Source: Haliscomenobacter hydrossis DSM 1100 (lineage in GTDB: Bacteria > Bacteroidota > Bacteroidia > Chitinophagales > Saprospiraceae). Taken from it: a DNA stretch of 64,000 nt. The DNA lies in assembly GCF_000212735.1 (NCBI RefSeq), contig NC_015510.1, positions 5,705,001 through 5,769,000 of the forward strand. The letters are read 5' to 3'. Under the pieces are notes generated by a model. The model was not told the DNA's origin. It made no database searches and saw only the letters and a program-made list of their open reading frames with translations. Of this stretch, positions 60,531 to 64,000 are shown piece by piece; within the stretch, counting starts at the first letter, position 1; the number at the start of each line of letters is the position of its first letter. Both the position numbers and the translations under genes were made by a program.

Positions 60531-62162
60531 ATGAAAGTTTTTTCTAAAATATTTTTAGCACTATCCTTGCTCATTGTGGTGGCGTCTTGCGAAAGTACCG
60601 AGTTGGACTTGCTGGACAATCCCAATGCAGTAAGCCCTGCTAACGCTGAATTGGATCTTTTTTACAACAACATCCAATTGAGTTTCCGGAACCTGGTCAA
60701 TGACGCATCCGGAATTTCGGCTCCTGCCGTACGGATGGTTGCGATGCTCTCGTATTCCTACAACGCCAACTATCGCCCGGAAAGCGGTGATGGGATCTGG
60801 AACAACGCTTACGCGAATTTGCTGCCAGACTTAAAGGCGATGTCCGAAATTGCTACCAAAGGAAACAACCTGGTGCATTTGGGAATCGCCAAAATCATGG
60901 AGGCTTACGCCTTGATGACACTGGTTGACCTGTTTGGTGATGTTCCTTATACGGAAGCTTTACAAGGTGTGGCAGAACCAAGTCCAAAGGCTGATCCAGC
61001 CAAAGACGTGTATGCACGAGCCTTGACATTGCTCAACGAAGCCATCGCTGAATTGGGGAAAACCTCTACGGGGAGACCGGGTTCTGACATTTATTACGCT
61101 GGTTCGGCGGCCAAGTACATCAAATTGGCCAATACCCTCAAACTGCGTTATTATGTTCAAACACGTTTGGTAGACCCTGCCGCTTCTAAAGCGGGAATCG
61201 ATGCCATTCCTGCGGCCAATTTGCTTGCGGACGCCGACGATTTCCAATTCGCCTATGGCAACAACCGGGTAAACCCGAACAGCCGCCACCCCTATTACAA
61301 CAACTGTTATGAAACAGGTGGTGGTACTTACATGAATAACTTCTACATGTGGTTGTTGTTTGGCGAGAAAAAAGTGGTGGATCCACGCTTGCGCTACTAC
61401 TTTTACCGTCCGGATACAGATACCAAGAATGAAGATGCCTTTACCCTGACTTGTGCCCAAGGTGCCCTGGCACCCAGCCACTATCCCGATTTTATGCCCT
61501 TCTGCGTAGCTTCAACTACCGGATATTGGGGACGCGATCACGGTGATGGTGCCGGTATTCCACCGGACGGACTAAAGCGGACTTGTTATGGTTTGTATCC
61601 AGGTGGAGGTAAGTTTGATGCCGATGATGCAAAATCTCCTGGCAATAACGGTACAGATGGCGCACTTGGTGTGGGCATCACACCAATCTTTTTGGGAGCT
61701 TGGGCTGATTTCTTGAGGGCAGAAGCAGTCCTTACGCTGGGTACAGCGGGGGATGCACGGGCTTTGTTGGAAAGTGGCGTAAAGAGATCGATCGCTAAGG
61801 TATTGAATTTCAACGCCAGCGCTGTTGTGGCTAGTTTCAAACCTTCCCAGGCGGATGTCGACGCTTATGTGGCTGAAGTATTGAGCTTATATGACGCAGC
61901 AACAACTACCGATGCCAAATTAGACGTCGTGTTGCGGGAATACCAAATTGCTACCTGGGGTAACGCACTGGAAATGTACAACGCTTATCGTCGTACGGGT
62001 AAACCAAGTGTCATGCAGCCTACTTTGGAGCTGAATCCAGGTGATTTCCCTCGTTCGATGTTCTACCCTGCGGTATACGTTAACCGGAATGCCAAGGCCG
62101 TTCAACACGACCTGAAAACTCAGGTGTTCTGGGACAAAAATGCGCCAGGTTTTATTAAGTAA
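60531..62162 (+). CDS. SusD/RagB-family nutrient-binding lipoprotein 2
   Basis: A 543-residue lipoprotein (lipobox IVVASC) of the SusD-like type: DNPNAVSPANAELDLFYNNIQLSFRNLV at the start, MEAYALMTLVDLFGDVPYTEAL, a long insertion after residue 250, and a C-terminal NALEMYNAYRRTGKPSVMQP block. It starts 20 bases after the frameshifted susC 2 and would be its partner. It remains intact although susC is not, which is one argument that the frameshift is recent or an error. Confidence 0.92.
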   Translation: MKVFSKIFLALSLLIVVASCESTELDLLDNPNAVSPANAELDLFYNNIQLSFRNLVNDASGISAPAVRMVAMLSYSYNANYRPESGDGIWNNAYANLLPDLKAMSEIATKGNNLVHLGIAKIMEAYALMTLVDLFGDVPYTEALQGVAEPSPKADPAKDVYARALTLLNEAIAELGKTSTGRPGSDIYYAGSAAKYIKLANTLKLRYYVQTRLVDPAASKAGIDAIPAANLLADADDFQFAYGNNRVNPNSRHPYYNNCYETGGGTYMNNFYMWLLFGEKKVVDPRLRYYFYRPDTDTKNEDAFTLTCAQGALAPSHYPDFMPFCVASTTGYWGRDHGDGAGIPPDGLKRTCYGLYPGGGKFDADDAKSPGNNGTDGALGVGITPIFLGAWADFLRAEAVLTLGTAGDARALLESGVKRSIAKVLNFNASAVVASFKPSQADVDAYVAEVLSLYDAATTTDAKLDVVLREYQIATWGNALEMYNAYRRTGKPSVMQPTLELNPGDFPRSMFYPAVYVNRNAKAVQHDLKTQVFWDKNAPGFIK

Positions 62163-62241
62163 ATAGGAATGTGTATCAGAGGGTGTACCAATAAAGGTGC
62201 ATCCTCCGGTATTGTACACTCTAATTTTAACTCTTGGATCT

Positions 62242-62811
62242 ATGAAAAAATTCAAACTATTGATAAGTGGGTTGGCGCTATGCCTGGCTTTGGCATCTTG
62301 CGAAGACCCCAACTTGCCCTTCCAACAGTTTCCGGAGCTTGCATACGGTGCCGTGGCACGCTTGCTTTCTCCTGCTACTTTTGCTGCTGCGGGTACCTTT
62401 AAAAAAGCGGATGTGCCGGGTTCCAAACTGGTTTTTACTGTCGATTTTTACGATGAGGACAAAGGCAAAAACGTGGAGTCTTTTGCTTTTTTGGTAAAAT
62501 TTACCGATCGCAAAAACGCAGGAGCCAACAACAAGGCCGAGAAAGCTTTGGTAACTTATAATTCAACGCAGTTTACTACCCATCCAAAGTACGGCACCCA
62601 AACCCTGGATGTAACCATCACCTATCAGCAAGTACTGACCTTATTAGAGCTGACGGCTGAACAGGTGAACGTAGCTGATCGCTTTGAATTCCAGGTGGTT
62701 ATTACCAAAAAAGATGGAAAAGTCTTTAAAGCCTCCAACACCAGTGCTGAATTTGTCAACTCCACAGGTGGCTTTGGCTTCCCGATGGAGTTCCGTCGCG
62801 ATGTATTGTAA
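62242..62811 (+). CDS. Lipoprotein of the second SusCD locus, family not recognised
   Basis: A 189-residue protein with a lipoprotein signal (LALCLALASC, Cys20). The mature part has beta-rich sequence (KLVFTVDFYDEDKGKNVESFAFLVKFTDRKNAGANNKAEKALV) like surface proteins next to SusD genes, but I cannot place it in a family. The start 62242 is chosen for the signal peptide. It is the third gene of the second locus and a terminator follows. Confidence 0.7.
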   Translation: MKKFKLLISGLALCLALASCEDPNLPFQQFPELAYGAVARLLSPATFAAAGTFKKADVPGSKLVFTVDFYDEDKGKNVESFAFLVKFTDRKNAGANNKAEKALVTYNSTQFTTHPKYGTQTLDVTITYQQVLTLLELTAEQVNVADRFEFQVVITKKDGKVFKASNTSAEFVNSTGGFGFPMEFRRDVL

Positions 62812-62852
62812 ACAACTTTTGTTGCTTAGTTTACATTTTATTAAATAATTTT

Positions 62853-62890
62853 GAAATGGAGTGCTTTTTAAGCGCTCCATTTCTATTTTT
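62853..62890 (+). terminator. Rho-independent terminator after the second SusCD operon
   Basis: AAATGGAG (62853-62860) pairs with CTCCATTT (62874-62881), extended by GC/GC near the loop; a T-rich stretch follows. Confidence 0.8.
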
Positions 62891-63101
62891 GCACTGGCTT
62901 ATTTTTTTGTCATCCAGATTGCACAAGTAGGCCTGTAAAAAAATCACAGGCAGCCCTATATCAGTTCCAAACGTTCTGTTGTTTCCAGTAATTAATTTTT
63001 ACCCATCCCTTGAACATAGCGCTTAATTTAACATGGCTACACCCAGGTGTTCAACCTGACTGTATATTTTACGACAATTCAATAAAATCAAATTCATTGG
63101 T

Positions 63102-64000
63102 ATGAAACAACATTTACTGGCTTTAATGCTGATGCTCTTTGGAGCAACGGTTGTCTTCGGACAACAAAACATCAGCGGTAGAGTTTCCGACAGAGATGGC
63201 GAACCCTTGATTGGCGCCAGCATTATGGTCAAAGGTACAACCAACGGGACTGTATCCGACATTGATGGAAAATTCAAGATTAGTGCTCCGGCTGATGCCA
63301 CTTTAGTCCTCTCCTACACCGGCTTCTCTACCCTGGAGGTGCCGGTCAACAACCAAACGGATATCACGGTCACCATGCAGCCAGGTATTGACCTTACCGA
63401 AGTGCTGGTAACGGGGTATGGTACCGCCATCAAGCGCGATTTGACGGGGAATATCTCAAAAATCCGTACTCAGGACATCAAAGACATGCCTGTCACCAGC
63501 TTTGACCAGGCCATGCAGGGCAAAGCAGCGGGGGTGCAAATCACCGCTGGCAACGGTAAACTGGGCCAGGCCGTACAAATCCGCGTACGTGGTCAGTCTT
63601 CGGTATCCGCTTCCAACGAGCCCCTGATTGTGATTGACGGGATTCCGGCTACAACGGGAGATTTAGGTGCATTTGGTGGGGCGACCAACCCGCTTTCCGA
63701 CATCAACCCTCAAGACATTGAATCCATCGAAATCCTGAAGGATGCTTCTGCTGCTGCCATCTATGGTGCACGCGCCGCCAATGGGGTAGTGCTGGTAACC
63801 ACCAAGCGGGGTAAATCAGGCCGCACCAATGTTAGCTATGGATTTCAATATGGCAAGAGCAATCCTGCTCGTCAACTGGAGTTTTTGAATACTGAGCAAT
63901 ACCTGAGACTCTACCGCCAGGCCGCAGCCAACGCCGACCGGATCGATGGGCTCGAGCCAACTGATCCATCCTCTGCTTCTGCCTACATGGAAGACTTTTT
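63102..64000 (+). CDS. SusC/RagA-family TonB-linked outer-membrane protein 3 (truncated by window end)
   Basis: The frame is open from ATG 63102 to the end of the window, about 299 residues. It shows a signal peptide (GATVVFGQ), CarboxypepD_reg domain (ISGRVSDRDGEPLIGASIMVKGTTNGTVSD) and plug (DQAMQGKAAGVQITAGNG, NEPLIVIDGIPATTGD, DIESIEILKDASAAAIYGARAANGVVLVTTKRG). The TonB-linked beta-barrel should continue outside. It probably begins a third SusCD locus. No strong promoter was found in the 210 bases upstream. Confidence 0.92.
   Translation, partial: MKQHLLALMLMLFGATVVFGQQNISGRVSDRDGEPLIGASIMVKGTTNGTVSDIDGKFKISAPADATLVLSYTGFSTLEVPVNNQTDITVTMQPGIDLTEVLVTGYGTAIKRDLTGNISKIRTQDIKDMPVTSFDQAMQGKAAGVQITAGNGKLGQAVQIRVRGQSSVSASNEPLIVIDGIPATTGDLGAFGGATNPLSDINPQDIESIEILKDASAAAIYGARAANGVVLVTTKRGKSGRTNVSYGFQYGKSNPARQLEFLNTEQYLRLYRQAAANADRIDGLEPTDPSSASAYMEDF

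Noticed and set aside
1-64000. tRNA, rRNA or insertion sequence
   Set aside because: I saw no TTCGAAT-type tRNA core in a gene-free gap, no rRNA sequence and no transposase reading frame.

Overview
The window looks like a chromosomal segment of a Bacteroidota bacterium, most likely of the class Saprospiria (Haliscomenobacter-like; this placement is my impression from gene content, not a computed result). The evidence is three SusC/SusD-type outer-membrane nutrient uptake units, proteins with type IX secretion (T9SS) C-terminal sorting domains, many lipoproteins, a Porin_10-like protein, a class II KDO8P synthase for LPS, and promoters of the Bacteroidota type (TTG, 18-21 bases, TAnnTTTG). No rRNA, tRNA, CRISPR array, prophage or insertion sequence was seen.

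Layout. 1-8.6 kb: housekeeping and envelope genes (recN, fabI, a porin, an XRE-cupin regulator, a penicillin-acylase-like enzyme). 8.8-10.1 kb: an AT-rich gene joining a trypsin-like protease to a shortened formylglycine-generating-enzyme/C-type-lectin-like domain whose C-terminus resembles the variable region of a diversity-generating retroelement. 10.2-24.7 kb: hydrolases, a cytochrome-c/copper-monooxygenase protein with a T9SS tail, signal peptidase, kdsA, an FAD-dependent dehydrogenase and a DoxX protein. 24.8-26.0 kb: a LytTR response regulator followed by an unlisted 49-codon gene for a peptide with a double-glycine leader. 26-36.8 kb: a secreted Ig-repeat protein, an NrtR-type regulator with a candidate operator, a two-component pair, hemL, a heme lipoprotein, an oligopeptidase and a methyltransferase. 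36.8-40.2 kb: the pstSCAB phosphate importer. 40.2-42.3 kb: a vanadium haloperoxidase behind a long structured leader. 43-51 kb: a TPR histidine kinase, an ECF sigma/anti-sigma pair, phospholipid genes psd and cdsA, a CPBP protease and pdxJ. 51.3-64 kb: three susC genes with their susD partners and accessory lipoproteins; the second susC has a one-base frameshift and the third runs off the end.

The most striking feature is a set of about 19 intergenic palindromic elements. Most are built from short tandem units (for example GTTGAGAAG, GGGTTCGAG, AAAAGCGAATAGC, GTAGGGGCAACC), in at least eight sequence families that share the same architecture: a left arm of tandem units, a short loop, and a right arm of the complementary units. 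They lie between convergent, divergent and co-directional genes alike, so they are not simply terminators. Several supply the stop codon of the neighbouring gene, and one perfect inverted repeat gives two unrelated convergent proteins the same last two residues and stop. One family shows compensatory changes that keep its stem paired.

The clearest candidates for new biology are this repeat system, the protease-lectin protein with its possible hypervariable end, and the LytTR/double-glycine peptide locus.
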